Assembly: GCA_900095095.1 (NCBI GenBank)
Contig: FMBT01000523.1
Location: 1 to 64,000, forward strand
Direction of reading: 5' to 3'
Source of the DNA: Fragilariopsis cylindrus CCMP1102
Taxonomy: Eukaryota > Bacillariophyta > Bacillariophyceae > Bacillariales > Bacillariaceae
DNA length: 64,000 nucleotides
The position numbers were made by a program, and so were the translations under genes. Of the stretch, positions 12,571 through 24,700 are shown piece after piece. Numbering within the stretch: the stretch's first letter is position 1; each line of letters begins with the position of its first letter. The notes beneath the pieces were generated by a model, which was given only the letters and a program-made list of their open reading frames with translations, had not been told where the DNA came from and made no database searches.

Positions 12571-13312
12571 GGTTTTATCGATTTATTTTCTCAACTGTCG
12601 GTTCAATCGAATATGATGAGAGCAAGAACGAGATGAAAAGAACTTGAAGACACAACCTAACGTACTTGCACTGTTGCTTCTGTTACGAGATTACGGTACA
12701 AGAATGAATAAGATTTTTGAAGCAACCAGCCGAAGTAAGGAATAAAAAATCAAGAACTTACGTAATGTGAAGATGACAAATGCATGAGTCAAATGCCAGA
12801 AGAATGATGGGAAGTGGGATCACAACCAGAAAAAGAGTCGCTCAACGCACGTGGTAAATACCGTAGGTAGTTTTTGTTGTGAATGATGTGTCGAAAATCT
12901 TGCATTTGCGCGCGCCAGAACAAAAAATCTTTTTCGAAACGTGGAAGTTTGTTTTGCTGACTGACGTGAATTGACATGCTATATTTCTATTTTAAAGGGG
13001 AGAGGAGGGAAATATATGATTGGGGGAGATATAAGTATTGTTAGGGGTAGTGATCGACAATGCCACGACTGAATACAAAAAGATAAACAAGGCAAGAACT
13101 TGTAGCTAAGATAGATTTTTCCTGCTTGGCACGAATGAAGAACGCATAGCGCGCCGCCATGCTTCAAAGCGAAACCTCCCTTCTCACGCAAAGATTTTTT
13201 GATGATTGCTTCTTTCGAACTCAACAAACATCAACAACACATAATAACTTCACAAGTTTAGAAGAGAAAAGAAGAGACAAAACAAGAATAAGAATAAGTT
13301 AACCTAAAAAAG
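12571..13312. promoter_or_regulatory. Divergent upstream region, PEPC and vWA-type gene A
   Basis: 742 bp between two oppositely directed start codons, so it should hold both promoters. It has TACGTAA and TGACGTGA words near 12760 and 12962, and the GC-rich stretch TTGCGCGCGCCAG at ~12906. Short minus-strand frames (12789-12977, 12979-13227) show no recognisable features and are probably chance. No TATA box can be assigned with confidence. Confidence 0.45.
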
Positions 13313-14732
13313 ATGGGTTTTATGAAGAATGCATTCGAGAAAATACAGGCCGAATTAGATCCATCGGCTACTGACGGTTCGACGAAGTCTGCTGCTCGTT
13401 CTTCTGGCGTACGCAGTAGCAGTAGCAGTAGTATCAGTTCATCCTCAACATCATCATTAAGTATGGCAAGTGTTATGCATTACGACTCCAATGCAACACG
13501 ATGGGAAAAGGCTGTTGTTGGTGTTGATACAATTGTTGCACAGGTATCAAAATTTGATCCTGATGGTGTTGATATCGTTATGGTTGGAGGTGTCACTATT
13601 GCTGGTGTTATCAACGAAGAAGAAGATGATGATGATGATGATTCAACTCAAGAACTGGTAGCCTCAGACAACGCTGACGCTGTTGAATGGCATCGTGGTA
13701 TCAAAAATACAGAAGGATTAGAAGAATTAGTAACATATAAAGAACCAAAAGGAATATGTCCATTAGGTCAAGCCATGGATGAAGTATGTACAGAGGCATT
13801 ATCAAGAGATTTAAAATCACGACCTTGCTCAGTTTTAGTATTAACAGCTGGGAAACCAGATGATCCAGAGCTTTTAGAGCAAACATTAGAAAATACTGCA
13901 CAACAAATTGCTAATTCAGGTGGTATAGCATTATCACCATTATCAATAACATTTATACAAATTGGTAATGATCCAGATGCATCACAATATTTACGTCATT
14001 TGGGTAAGAAAAAGTATATTCCATCGTCAACATATTCAATGAATGACGCTGAAGACAGTATTAGTACTGATGAAGATAATGGTCGTACAATTGATTTAGT
14101 TGACACAATGTCATATATAGAAATAAAAGAAACTATGGATGAAATGGGTAAGGCTGCTAAAGAAGCAAAAAAAACTGGTAGTAATGGCAGTAATGGACGG
14201 AATGGTGCAGTTGTTGGTGCATTAGCTGGTGCAGCTTTAGGCATTGGTGGTATGTATCTAGTTGGCAAGCAAAAAGAAAAGAAACGATACACATCAGGAT
14301 CATGGGATGGTAAATGGAAATGTTACTACGATGATGAAGAAATTGCTACATTAATTGTCAAAGATGACAAAGATGGTGGAATAAAAATTGACGGATTAAT
14401 TGATACAATGCATGGAACATACTCACATGGATCAGACTCCGATAAAGATGATTTTTTTCATTCAATTTATTGATCCAACAGGTGAAGTTGTTACTGGTGA
14501 ATTTGATGAAAAGTTATTTATACTCATTTGGAGTGATGGTACACGATGGGAAGCACTTAATAAAACAAGTGTTGTGAAATATTTAGGTGCAGCCACAGCT
14601 GGTGCTGCTATATTAGGTGGTACTGGATATATGGTTGATAAAAAATTCTTCAATAAGATACAGTCAAAAGATCAATGTGATTATATTATTATTATTGACC
14701 GATCAGCTAATATGACACATCGAGATAAATAA
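13313..14732 (+). CDS. Permuted vWA-type protein A with glycine-zipper segments
   Basis: Paralogue of the gene at 15439-16867. Order: conserved start MGFMKN; Ser-rich linker; vWA core (TRWEKAVVGVD, DPDGVDIVMVGG, LGQAMDEVC, SVLVLTAGKPDD, LSITFIQIGND); glycine zipper GALAGAALGIGGMYL at ~300; a small Trp-rich beta region (WDGKWKCYY, TLIVKDDKDGG); IWSDGTRWEAL; a second Gly/Ala segment; and, only 20 residues from the end, CDYIIIIDRSANM, which looks like the first vWA strand with its metal-site loop. No intron. The frame slips once in a seven-T run near 14451-14457: the first frame stops at 14473, the homologous continuation (IQFIDPTGE) reads one base over to 14732. Function unknown; membrane-associated metal-site scaffold is a guess. 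Confidence 0.7.
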
Positions 14733-15438
14733 AATAAGTAATATGAATAATAAGCAAGACGAATGAAGAAAAAGACGAGAGAGAAGGACAGAGACGATGT
14801 ATATATGTATATATATAGAATGAGACGAGAACGATTAATAAATTTTGGATTATTAAGACACGATGAACGAAGTTTTAAAAATAGTTCTAAACATATATTT
14901 ATCTTTAACTGTAGGAATGAATGCAACTTCATTATATCGTAGTAAAAATAGTAAAGTTAAAAAAGTTTACCTTCTAACTTATATTTTACAAGGAAAATCA
15001 GTAATAGTAAAGCAACCCATTATTTATTATCATACCAGTATTCGAATTGTGTAATCTCAGAGTTGGGTGTAGTGATGTACACTTGCATGCCACCGCTACT
15101 ACAGTGTAGAAGTGCGGCAAAGGATCGTTGCTTTCTTGTATGAATCATGTAGTATCGTCCTCCTCGTCGGTACTCAGTACGATCGAACGACAACGATGAG
15201 GCAATCCGATAAGCTACAAGAAAGACAAAAATATTTTCCTGATTCTCTACATTCTACTTTATGTTGAATACCCTTTAGGGTGGATTGCGTAAAATAGTAT
15301 GTATGTATGTTGATTTTTTTGATTTTTAAAGAATTATTACTATGGAACGAAGAACGAAGAACGACAACGGAGTGTTCCTTCATCGTGAATTAATTAGGTG
15401 TGTATTGTATATATATTATTTCATCTTTATTTTCATAT
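14733..15438. other. Intergenic between the convergent vWA-type genes
   Basis: 3' UTRs of both paralogues. Contains a short alternating GTATATATGTATATATATAG near 14799 and TGTATGTATGT near 15300. A 63-residue open frame at 14863-15054 has no support. No third gene copy and no downstream vWA exon is visible in either direction. Confidence 0.55.
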
Positions 15439-16867
15439 TTAAGGATCAACAACAGCCATCTTCGCTGATCGGTCCATTAAGATAATGTAATCGCATTGAT
15501 CACCCTTTGATGCCTTATTGAAAAATTTCTTATTCAATAGGTAACCAGTTGCACCAGCTGCAGCAGCACCGCCAGCAGCAGCGGCAGCATAGCCAGTCCA
15601 ATGTCCACCATCCGGTGGCATTTCATCCCAACGTGTACCATCACTCCACGTGATGGCATGTTCATCTTCGACAGTACCTTCAATATTCCAATCACCACTA
15701 GGGTCTTTAAATTCAATTGTATATTCTTGGTCTTCATCTTCTTCATCTAATACACTGTATGTTCCAGTTGTTGGTTCACCAGAAGGAAAACCTTCAATGA
15801 CAAGTCCACCTTCCTTGTCATCTTTTACCTTCAGAATCGAAATTTCTTCACCTTCATAGGTAACCTTCCATTTACCACCCCATCCTGCTGTGCGTTTCTT
15901 AGCTTGGTTCTTGTTGTACAGGTACATGCCACCAACACCTAATGCAGCACCTGCAAAGGCACCAATAAGTGCACCATTCTTACCAGATGTTTTAGTGCCC
16001 TTAATTTCAGACATGGCAGCTTTAATTTCAACATCCTTAATGGTATCAACTAAATCAAACATTTCACTATTTGCAGCACATTCTGCTTGGATGTGTCCAT
16101 CTAAATGTTTTAAATATTCGTCTGCCTTTGGATCATTACCGATTTGAATAAATGTTACTGACAATGGCATTGTTTCACATGTATCAGCAAGGCGTGTAAC
16201 AGCCTTAAGTAATGTCGCATCAAGTTCATCAGCATCATCAGGACGACCCGCTGTCAATACAAGGATAGCAACAGGTCGGTTTGTTAAATCCTTATTGAAT
16301 GCATCCTGAATAGCTTCATCCATTGCTGCACCCATACGACATGGCTGTTGTTGTTGTTTGTTTTACGTCGGGTGGTGTGTGTGTTGGTGTGTGTGTGTGT
16401 GTTTGAGAGAGCGAGAGAAATAATATAGCGGAGAAAGTAGAAGAACATGTGTGAGAGAGATTTGCAACAATTTTGAAAGTGGGAAAAAGTCGTTGACGTC
16501 GGGTCGTTAATGGGAGGAGAATGAAAAAAAACTAAAAAAATACAATACAATACGATACAAAATAATGACTACTTACACCACTTGGTCGTTTGTCATTGAC
16601 CATTGCTTCAATATGTTTAGTTTTTTTGATGTTACGATACCAATCAGCATCGTCATCACCACCAAAGCATACAATATCAACCCCATCAGGATCGACTTTT
16701 ACAACTTGGACAACAATTTTATCCATAGAAACAACCGCCTTCTCCCATCGTGTTGGCGGTGGTCCTGATGCACGTCGTGTTGCTTTTCCTGAACTTTGAC
16801 TGGTTGATAAGGAACTACCACCAACTTCTTCTTGTAAATTTGCGAACATGTTCTTCATGAAACCCAT
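15439..16867 (-). CDS. Permuted vWA-type protein B with glycine-zipper segments
   Basis: Two exons, 16867-16577 and 16344-15439, giving 398 residues; intron 16345-16576 (GTAAGT...CAACAG) joins KRPSG to PCRMGAAMDEA. Residues 39-46 TRWEKAVV, 59-70 DPDGVDIVCFGG, 101-108 MGAAMDEA, 122-130 VAILVLTAG and ~159-168 SVTFIQIGND follow the later strands and helices of a vWA domain. Missing at the front is the usual first strand with DxSxS; a matching CDYIILMDRSAKM sits at 381-393, five residues from the end. Between are a glycine zipper (221-240), a beta-rich region with WGGKWKV and ITWSDGTRW (251-336) and a second Ala/Gly segment (~347-366). The metal motif is DRSAK, so the last Ser is replaced. The frame is intact. 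Location may be a membrane via the zippers. Novel arrangement, function unknown. Confidence 0.75.
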
Positions 16868-17500
16868 CTTGATTGTGTTTTGTTTTTTTTGGTTTATTGG
16901 ATTTGATTACTAGATTTACGTTTCTTTTCTTTGTTTGTATTTCTTGTTTTATGACTTTTTGACCTTTTGACTTTTTAATGTCGAACTTTTGAATTTTATG
17001 GAACAAAGAAAGACTGGGTCTGTTGGATCTTTTCAAATTATTTCAATGCATTATTGGGCGTATTCTCTTGTGATAGAATCTTTTCATAGCGCGTTGCTAA
17101 GGCGAAGATGTCATTAAGTCGTGGACAAGTTAGTCTTGTGCTTGAGAGCCTGCATAGCTAGGTTCACGTTGTATAGTATTTCTGGGTCGTGTGGGTCAAG
17201 CCACCATGCAGTTTTGCGCTACCAATCCCTACTGTAGTACAGTAGTAATTAATTAATAAAGAATAGAAGAGGTCTAATACAAATCACGATTATTGTCTAG
17301 ATACTGTCCTATTATTGTAACTGTGCTGCACCTTTAGTACTGCACATGGAATACTAGTAACTCAGAATTCACTGAACTTCCTTAAATTACTCACTCACTC
17401 ACTGCAACACAATGCTAAAAGTGGTACAAATGAAACCTTATTCAAGATATTATTTTTTGTATTACTGATGGTTGAATGGGATCATATGGCAACAGTCAAC
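16868..17500. other. Upstream region of vWA-type gene B
   Basis: Probable promoter and leader for the leftward gene B. Contains the ACTGTAGTACAGTAGTAATT palindromic stretch (about 17231-17250). No gene recognised. Confidence 0.45.
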
Positions 17501-17559
17501 AGAGTGTTGTACAGATAGATTATTCCCCTGACTGAATGACACACCCAAAGAAGCTTGTT

Positions 17560-19260
17560 GTTAAGTGAAGATGCATACATTACATGTCATTGAAAAGTGG
17601 TGCAACTATATTTGGTATTATCATATCACTGACATAGATCACATTCCTGGTTCATGCTGGTTTTATCTGAATATTCATCCTGTTGACCAAACAGCAGTAT
17701 GAGATAAACAATAACAACAAAATCTGCTGATGTGTGTAGATTTTTATGCAATGAGCTGTGCAGCACTTCCTGGAAACTTCTGCATACCATGTAAAGATGG
17801 TACAATGATATTATTGGTATATAGTCATATCATCACTGTTGATCCACTCACATGTATGTGGAGTATTTCAACCACGGGAGTGGTTCAATTGTTGCATTGA
17901 GGTTTGCCATGAGTTTAGAAGTTGTTGGTTGGTTGTATGCACTGTTTGCTGCATGCTGCATGTATTAGTGGGCTTTTGTGCTAATAGTTGTAACTTTTTT
18001 GTAGTGTTTGAATGATTGGTATCATCCATAGTGTGGATGCCTTGTCTCTTTTTCCTTTTAGTATGACTTTATCGTTTGTCGAATTGACTAATAGTGGTCC
18101 AGAGTATAGTGGTTGTTCTATTCCATTAAAGTGATACACTGTTTTACTTTCACATATTGATGATAGCTCATGTATGCATCATGCTGTTGTTGCTACTGAT
18201 TCCATTGATTGGTTCTTGGACATACTATATCAATTACATTGTGTGGCTATTTGTTCTATTGTCTTTGTTTGGGAGGAAGTGCCCAGTTGCCGCCAAATCA
18301 GCTACCTACTGTACAATGGTTGTTGCATTTTCCGGTACTGTTTTTAGTGCTGTTTTAATAGTATAAAGGCGTTTATCTCTCGAGGAATGACATTGTGAGT
18401 TTTTCTTAATATAGTTTCTTGTTTACTATTATTTACTAGTACTATTTCAACCATGTTGTCATGCCTCCAATCTTTCCATGGTCTGAGATGTAAGTTGCAA
18501 GTGGATCCATGCATTGTGTTGGTTGCTACTATACAGGCATGTAGGAGCTATGTCATACCAGTATGTTTAACAGCTTAATGTCATAGCCACGTGTGCAACA
18601 GTAATTGTCATTGTCCCATCTTTGAGTTGTTCTGATCTCATCACTATTTCTCCGGTAGTTTTTGCTTCCTACTTTTCTGTACTGCTAGTTGATTGATTCT
18701 GTCAGTTAGTGCTTTAATTGTTGCCACAGTTGTATCCCCTGTTGTTATTGTGGCTATTGGCTTGTTCTATCTATTTCCATCAACCAAAGAGTATTATGAA
18801 ACAAAATAACTAATACTGAGGCTGTAGGAGAATAATTTTGTACACTTCCTGTAAACTTCTACATGCCATGTAAAGGTTGTCCTCCTATAATAAAGTTGTT
18901 TACATCACTGGTACATCTACTCCTGGCTCATGTTGTACTGGTCTCTGTCTATTCCTACTAATCAGACAATATGAAACATCAGTAAGAACTGATTGTTATG
19001 TGACCAATTTTTGTTGTGTATTTTTCCTGTAAACTTCTGCATGTCACTAATTAATGGTCCACTCCTGGTATGCTGATGGTTTTACCTATTACTTTCAACC
19101 AAGCAATAATAGTATTTAGTATGAATAAAAGAAGTGTAGATTTTTCCTGGAAACTTCTGCATGTAATGTAAAGTTTGTCACACAGTTATATTGTTGGATC
19201 ACTATATACTAGTGGATTAGATTCCTGGCAAATGATACGCATTCACATTCAGAAGGTTCT
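17560..19260. repeat. Decayed long-period tandem or dispersed repeat
   Basis: A unit containing TTCCTGGAAACTTCTGCAT, then ATGTAAAG, then a run ending in TTGGTATA or similar, then CACTCCTGG recurs at about 17580, 17770, 18850, 19027 and 19145, with spacings near 125-190 where neighbours survive. Copies also share a TTCAACCAA / GTTGACCAAAC word and GTGTAGATTTTT. Divergence is high, so this is an old array. The 69-residue hydrophobic open frame at 18157-18366 falls among these units and has no independent support. Confidence 0.55.
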
Positions 19261-20160
19261 GATTCTTCCTCCTGTCAGCTAAACTATATGTGGAAGAACA
19301 ACTAGAACTGCTGATGTGTGGGAATTTCTTAAGGCAGATGGCGGCTATATTGGTGTATCTCACCACTGGTTGGTCCACTCCTGTTCATTTCTGTCAACCA
19401 AACTGTGTGAGAATCTGTTCTACACTTAATGTGTAAATATACGTGTGTAGTAGAAATTTCATATATAGAGTTGTGAGAGAGTCAGTTGCTAGTAGACTCA
19501 TGCATGGCGCATGTAAGTATTGTACATATATGGTGCATGTTATATTTTAGGGTTACTAGTGAGGTTATATTCCTAATAGCAGTTAAACCATGGAAACCAT
19601 TGTGCATATCTAGAGATTATTTCTGCAATTATTGATGCATTAGAAGGGACACCGATCAAAGTCAATGGTATGTACAGATCATTTCTGTGCATATTTTGGT
19701 GAGGTTCACTATTCAAATAACTAAGGATGGAAGACTGCTCCAGCACTATATTTGGGGGTAACAAACCTGATAAAGAGAAGATTGAAACAACACACCAATA
19801 AGAGTGGCCAGGGAAAGACGTCAATACTATGTCTTTACAAATACATTTCAATTTAATTTAACTGGAGTCAATTCTCTGTCTTTACAATAAACATCAATTT
19901 GACTTGACTCATTCATTTACTATGTGATATCTTTCATAAATCTAGCTAGTTTGTATGTAGATTTGTATAGCAGACTATTTCAGGTCTTTAAATTTGCCTC
20001 AGTTAAGTGATGCCACTGCGGTTGAACATGATGTTGGTGGTTCTATTCTTCCATGCGTCAAATTTGAATTCATTTGGTCGAAATATTCGGCTGGGCCTTC
20101 GGTTAGTTTTAAATATCAGTGAATTAAATAATTTTTATTTAGGGGAGCTCTTCATATAGG
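19261..20160. other. Gene-poor stretch
   Basis: I see no gene with recognisable features. A 92-residue minus-strand frame (19573-19851) has no domain signature or biased composition that would support it. Confidence 0.4.
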
Positions 20161-20169
20161 GGGTGGCAT

Positions 20170-20860
20170 AACCTGAAACAAGGGAACAAATTGTTCCCTT
20201 GTTTGTGCGCAATATCTCTCAAGCAATCAGGAAACTTACTAAAAACTGAAATGGAAAATTATTCGATTCAACATGACACTTGGAATGCATCAAATCAAAC
20301 CTCCATGAATATCAATTTGTTTAATACAAACTTATGAGACGAAATATAGATATTTGTACTGTTAATAGAGAGAAAAAGTTTGGGTTGAATTTAGTCATTT
20401 GGGGAAAATTCTATGAGGTTGTAATGGGATGGTAGGCAGATTTTGAATCACCAGGAAGAGGTGCATAAGAGAGGAGGATCACAAATCTAATAAAAGACTA
20501 ATAGATAAAAACTAAGAGTAGAGTTGTCTCTATTATTGTGATATTAGTTAATGCGATAATTTTTACTGTTATTGGTATATTAGGAGAGGACCTATTATCA
20601 ACAGGTATGTTGGACGTGTCTTAGTTATTTTTTTGGTCTTAAAATAAACAAACAAGGGAACAAAACACAAGGTTTTGCGTGATAAAACAAGGGAATGAAT
20701 GTTCCCTTGTTTGATAAACAAGGGAAAACAAGGGAACAAAGGACAAGGATTTGCACGCAAACAAGGGAACAGGTTGTTCTCTTGTCTGAAACAAGGGAAC
20801 AAAGCATGAGATTTTGCAAAAGGGAACAACTTGTTCCCTTGTTTTTGTTTCATACCTCAA
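20170..20860. repeat. Cluster of AACAAGGGAACA palindromes
   Basis: About a dozen forward or reverse copies of AACAAGGGAACA. The first site (20177-20205) is a 14-bp perfect inverted pair, AAACAAGGGAACAA with its complement, around one centre base. A dense group lies at 20644-20855, with pairs at ~20683-20711, ~20758-20788 and ~20818-20845. Open frames through the group on both strands arise from the repeat. Confidence 0.8.
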
Positions 20861-21718
20861 ATATATCTCAATTTTGTCCCCTCCCTGAAATAATTATATC
20901 GCCGAGTTTTAATATACTCTAACGGAAGGCCTTGTTATGTTCCACCCAAAGTTTTTCATCTTTTTTATATGAAAATTATCGCGTGTTTTTAGCTACATTA
21001 CTGTATGTGAAAAAACAATACAAATTCCATACAGTAGCTTGAAAGCTGTTAAATTTCCGTTGAAATGACACAGAAAAAGAAAAACTAATTTATTCAATTC
21101 TTTGACACATTTTACGCAGCAGCGAGAACTTGAAGAGCGAATTGTGGCTTCTTAAATAAAATGATTGTTGCTTTGGGGGCGCATTTTGTCGGACAAAGCA
21201 TACACTAATAAAGATATTTTTGTTGATTTTACTACAGTCGTACGGTACCGTGTGTAACGTTACTGCTAACAGGGGTACTATTTTTATTTCACCTGACAGA
21301 GTCTCCGATCACAGCCTAAGTAGCAAAACAACCAGCAAAGCGCCTTTTAAGTGCTTTCAGTTGTATCGGTCTCAAACAAACAAACAAAACAAACCTTGTT
21401 GTTGTTGTTGTTGAATATCAAAAATCTTGAAAGGTAAGGAACAAGAAGAAAAAACACTGTTTCGAAACATTTATTTGTGAGAAAAAAAGTTTGAAGTTGA
21501 AATCGCTGCTCTCTCACAGCTCACGCATAATTTTTTCTATCTATTGCTTGTTGTCGTTGTCGTTTTGTGTTTTTCAAAGTCCAATAAAGATAGAAATTAA
21601 AATCAAAATATAAATCATTTCTCCAGTATTCAATTCAATTTAATTTAATTTAATTTAATTCAATTCAATTCAATTCAATTCAATACAGTAATAGTAGGTA
21701 GCGTAACAAATAATAAGC
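20861..21718. other. Upstream region of the SNF2 gene, with pentamer array
   Basis: No gene seen. Immediately before the start codon at 21719 is an AATTC/AATTT pentamer array (21629-21685), likely within the 5' UTR. A short CAAACAAACAAAACAAACC tract is at ~21375. Confidence 0.5.
21629..21685. repeat. (AATTC/AATTT)n array in 5' leader
   Basis: About eleven pentamers, AATTC at both ends and AATTT in the middle, ending ~35 bp before the SNF2 start codon. Confidence 0.9.
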
Positions 21719-24700
21719 ATGGCACAAACAAAAATAGATGGACGAAGAAGAAATACAAATCTCAAAAGAACTACCGTTAGGACTGTCACTATTGGTGATG
21801 CTTCTGAGAACCTTGCCGTCGTCGAAGAGAAAACAGGAAAAGAAGAAGGAGAAGGTGCAATCAAAGAAAGTGTTACAAGTAGTAGTAGTAGTAGTAGTAA
21901 AACTGCAAATAATAATGATAATAACAATAACAATGATATGGTCGATTTAACTGCAACCGATGACGATGACGATGATGATGATGACGAACAGAATATGAAA
22001 ATGCCAGCAAAATGGAAATGTCCACGTTGTACATCATTGAATAATAATTGTGCATCGATTTGTATTGCATGTGATTATAATCCAATTGAAGATGGTAATA
22101 ATGATAATAATAATAATAATAATAATACAGTATGGAAATGTGTACAGTGTACATTAAACAATCCAACTACATTATCTGAATGTGATGCCTGTGGTCAATC
22201 ATCTCCTGTTGCTGCTGCTTCTGCTGTAGCTGCAACATCGTCAATCAACGATAATGTTAAGGATGAAGATGTTAAGGATGAAGATCAAGATACAGCAATG
22301 ATGGCATCATCATCAGCATCATCAGCATCTACTACTTCAACGAAAAAGAAGAAACGCAAGAAATCGGATGTTGCAACTGTTACTAATACTAAACGCGTTA
22401 AACGTGAATCAAGTGCTAGAACTAATGATGATGTTGCTAATGATGATAATGATGATGTTGTTGTATCAGCAGTCGTAGAATCAAGAACAATAACAACAAA
22501 TCGTGATCGTCGTGATCGTCGTAATAATATTCGTACAAGTGCACCTCCCCGTATTGTTACTACTGGTAGTGTAACTACTACTCACGCAGCTACAGCTGGT
22601 GACGACGATAACGACGGCGATAACGACGACGATGATGACGATGATGATGTTGTATTAGAAGCGGTTATAAATGGAATGAAATTACCACATAGTCGTGAGG
22701 ATTGTATTGAAAATATATTTAGTAATATTGATACAACCACATCATTATCATCAAATAATAATAATAAAGCCTTTAAGGGAACAAAAAAAACAGTATTATT
22801 ATCAAAGAAAAATAATAATAATGTATGTGATTGTTGTTATTGTTACGTATGTGATTCTCCTGCAAAAGATTGTCAAAAATGGTATTTGTCATCCTCCAAT
22901 TCAGCAAGACATAATCATTGTTGTGCCAGAGCTAATATTCAACCATGGAAATCTTTACGAGATACACATAAGGCTGAAGTTGATGCTGCTAAAGCTGCTA
23001 CAGCAGCTACAGCGAGAATGATGCCAGCTATTGCACTAGCTGCTGGCGCTGCTGCTGCTGCCGCCGTTGGTGCACGTTATGGTGCTACTATTACTACTGC
23101 ACGTCAACGTACTCCACGAGCACCGGTCGGTCGGCATTTTATGAATAAGTGTCGTCATTATTTAAGAGGGAAAGGCAGTACTGGTATCTGTGGGAAGTGT
23201 TGGTGTTATGTTTGTAATAGGGAAGGGAGTTCGTGCAGTAGTCGAGGGAGTCATGTCATTGCCGATCCTACAATGCTAATTTGGCGACAACAACGTGAGA
23301 TGATGGAAAACAAGTTAGCAATAGAGGTTCAACCTACGTACGGTGAAAAGGGTCCCTTTGAACCAAATGACAATAATGCATTACAGGATTCGATACTAGA
23401 TAAATCTCTTATCCAATGCCGTCATTGTAAATGGTTTATGAGATTGGGAAAACCACCTCGTCGTCATCATCCTTACGGTCCCGCTTTGGATGACTATATG
23501 ACCCAGAGAATGAATAGTATATCCAATACTGATTGGTGTCTGAAATGCGGCCTTGTTGTTAGTGAGAATGATCTAGAAAAAGATCAAGCCGGTACGATTC
23601 CTACCGATGCCGGTATTGGAGGTAACTCAATCGGTAATAAGAACAACGATGTTAAAGCTCCACTAAATGCACCGGGGACAAGTGTGCAACAACAACAAGC
23701 GGGTTCTGCAGCTACTACTCAATCATCGTTCCCTTTTCTACTAGGGACGAAAGAAATCTCCTTTACAATCAAACCTCACGATCCACGTAAGATGGACAGA
23801 TACAAGGGCAACTGGAAAGAATATGCAAAGGATGGTGGTTGGGTATACGATCTAGCGAAACAAAAGGAAGAAGTATTCTTACATAGGATTGGGAAGAATC
23901 CTCGTTTGAAAAATCTTTTAGAGAGAGCCGCGAGTGTTTCACCCGCACACATACCAACAGATGAACCCAAATATGATGAAGATGTGTATTCACGTGCTTA
24001 TACACGTGGAACTCCTGCGACCATGGATGATACAGGTTAGTTTCTTTCAAATGTACTTCGATTGTGTTTGTGTTTTGTGCCTTTAACATGCTTAAGTCAT
24101 CTAACTCCTCCTGCATACGTACTAGATGCAATCATTATTAAGGATCAACAACATCTTCAACTATTAAATCTTTTACGACATTTAGATGAAAGACAAGGAA
24201 TTGCAAATCTCGAGGTATCATGGGACGCTTCACATAGTTCTGGAGTGAGTACTTGTTCCATCAGTTCTCTTTTTACTGTATTTTTATCATCCCTTAATAA
24301 GTATTTCCCACTCAATTTATTTTTCCTCCTCCACAATAATTACAACCTTATTTTACAGACGATCACTTTAAACCTGTATCTTCCACGAAATGTTTTTGTT
24401 TTGAGTACTGGTGTAAACCCTGGGTTTAATATTCATCATGGAATTAACTGGCAAACTTTGATTCAACCAGCTATCATCTCCTTATGGTTTGGTATCAAAT
24501 TTAGTGCAGGAGGTTTGTGTGGATCGTTGAAAATTAGTCCTTCGCCTAAAGTGAAGTATGATACAAGTAAAAGTAAAAAAATGAAGGTACCATCGAAGCT
24601 ACAAAATATCGTGATTGATTCTAATTTGTTGAGAAAGTCGGAGAATAGATTGAAGAAAGGACATAAACAGATTGAGACTGATATTGAAAATATTTCCTTG

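Noticed and set aside
12979-13227. 82-residue minus-strand frame between PEPC and vWA-type gene A
   Set aside because: Sits in the shared promoter region, no recognisable features, likely chance.
18157-18366. 69-residue hydrophobic frame
   Set aside because: Lies within the decayed repeat stretch; no homologous copy or splice context, composition follows T-rich DNA.
20569-20922. Several frames rich in FPCL/VPLF
   Set aside because: Translations of the AACAAGGGAACA palindrome cluster.
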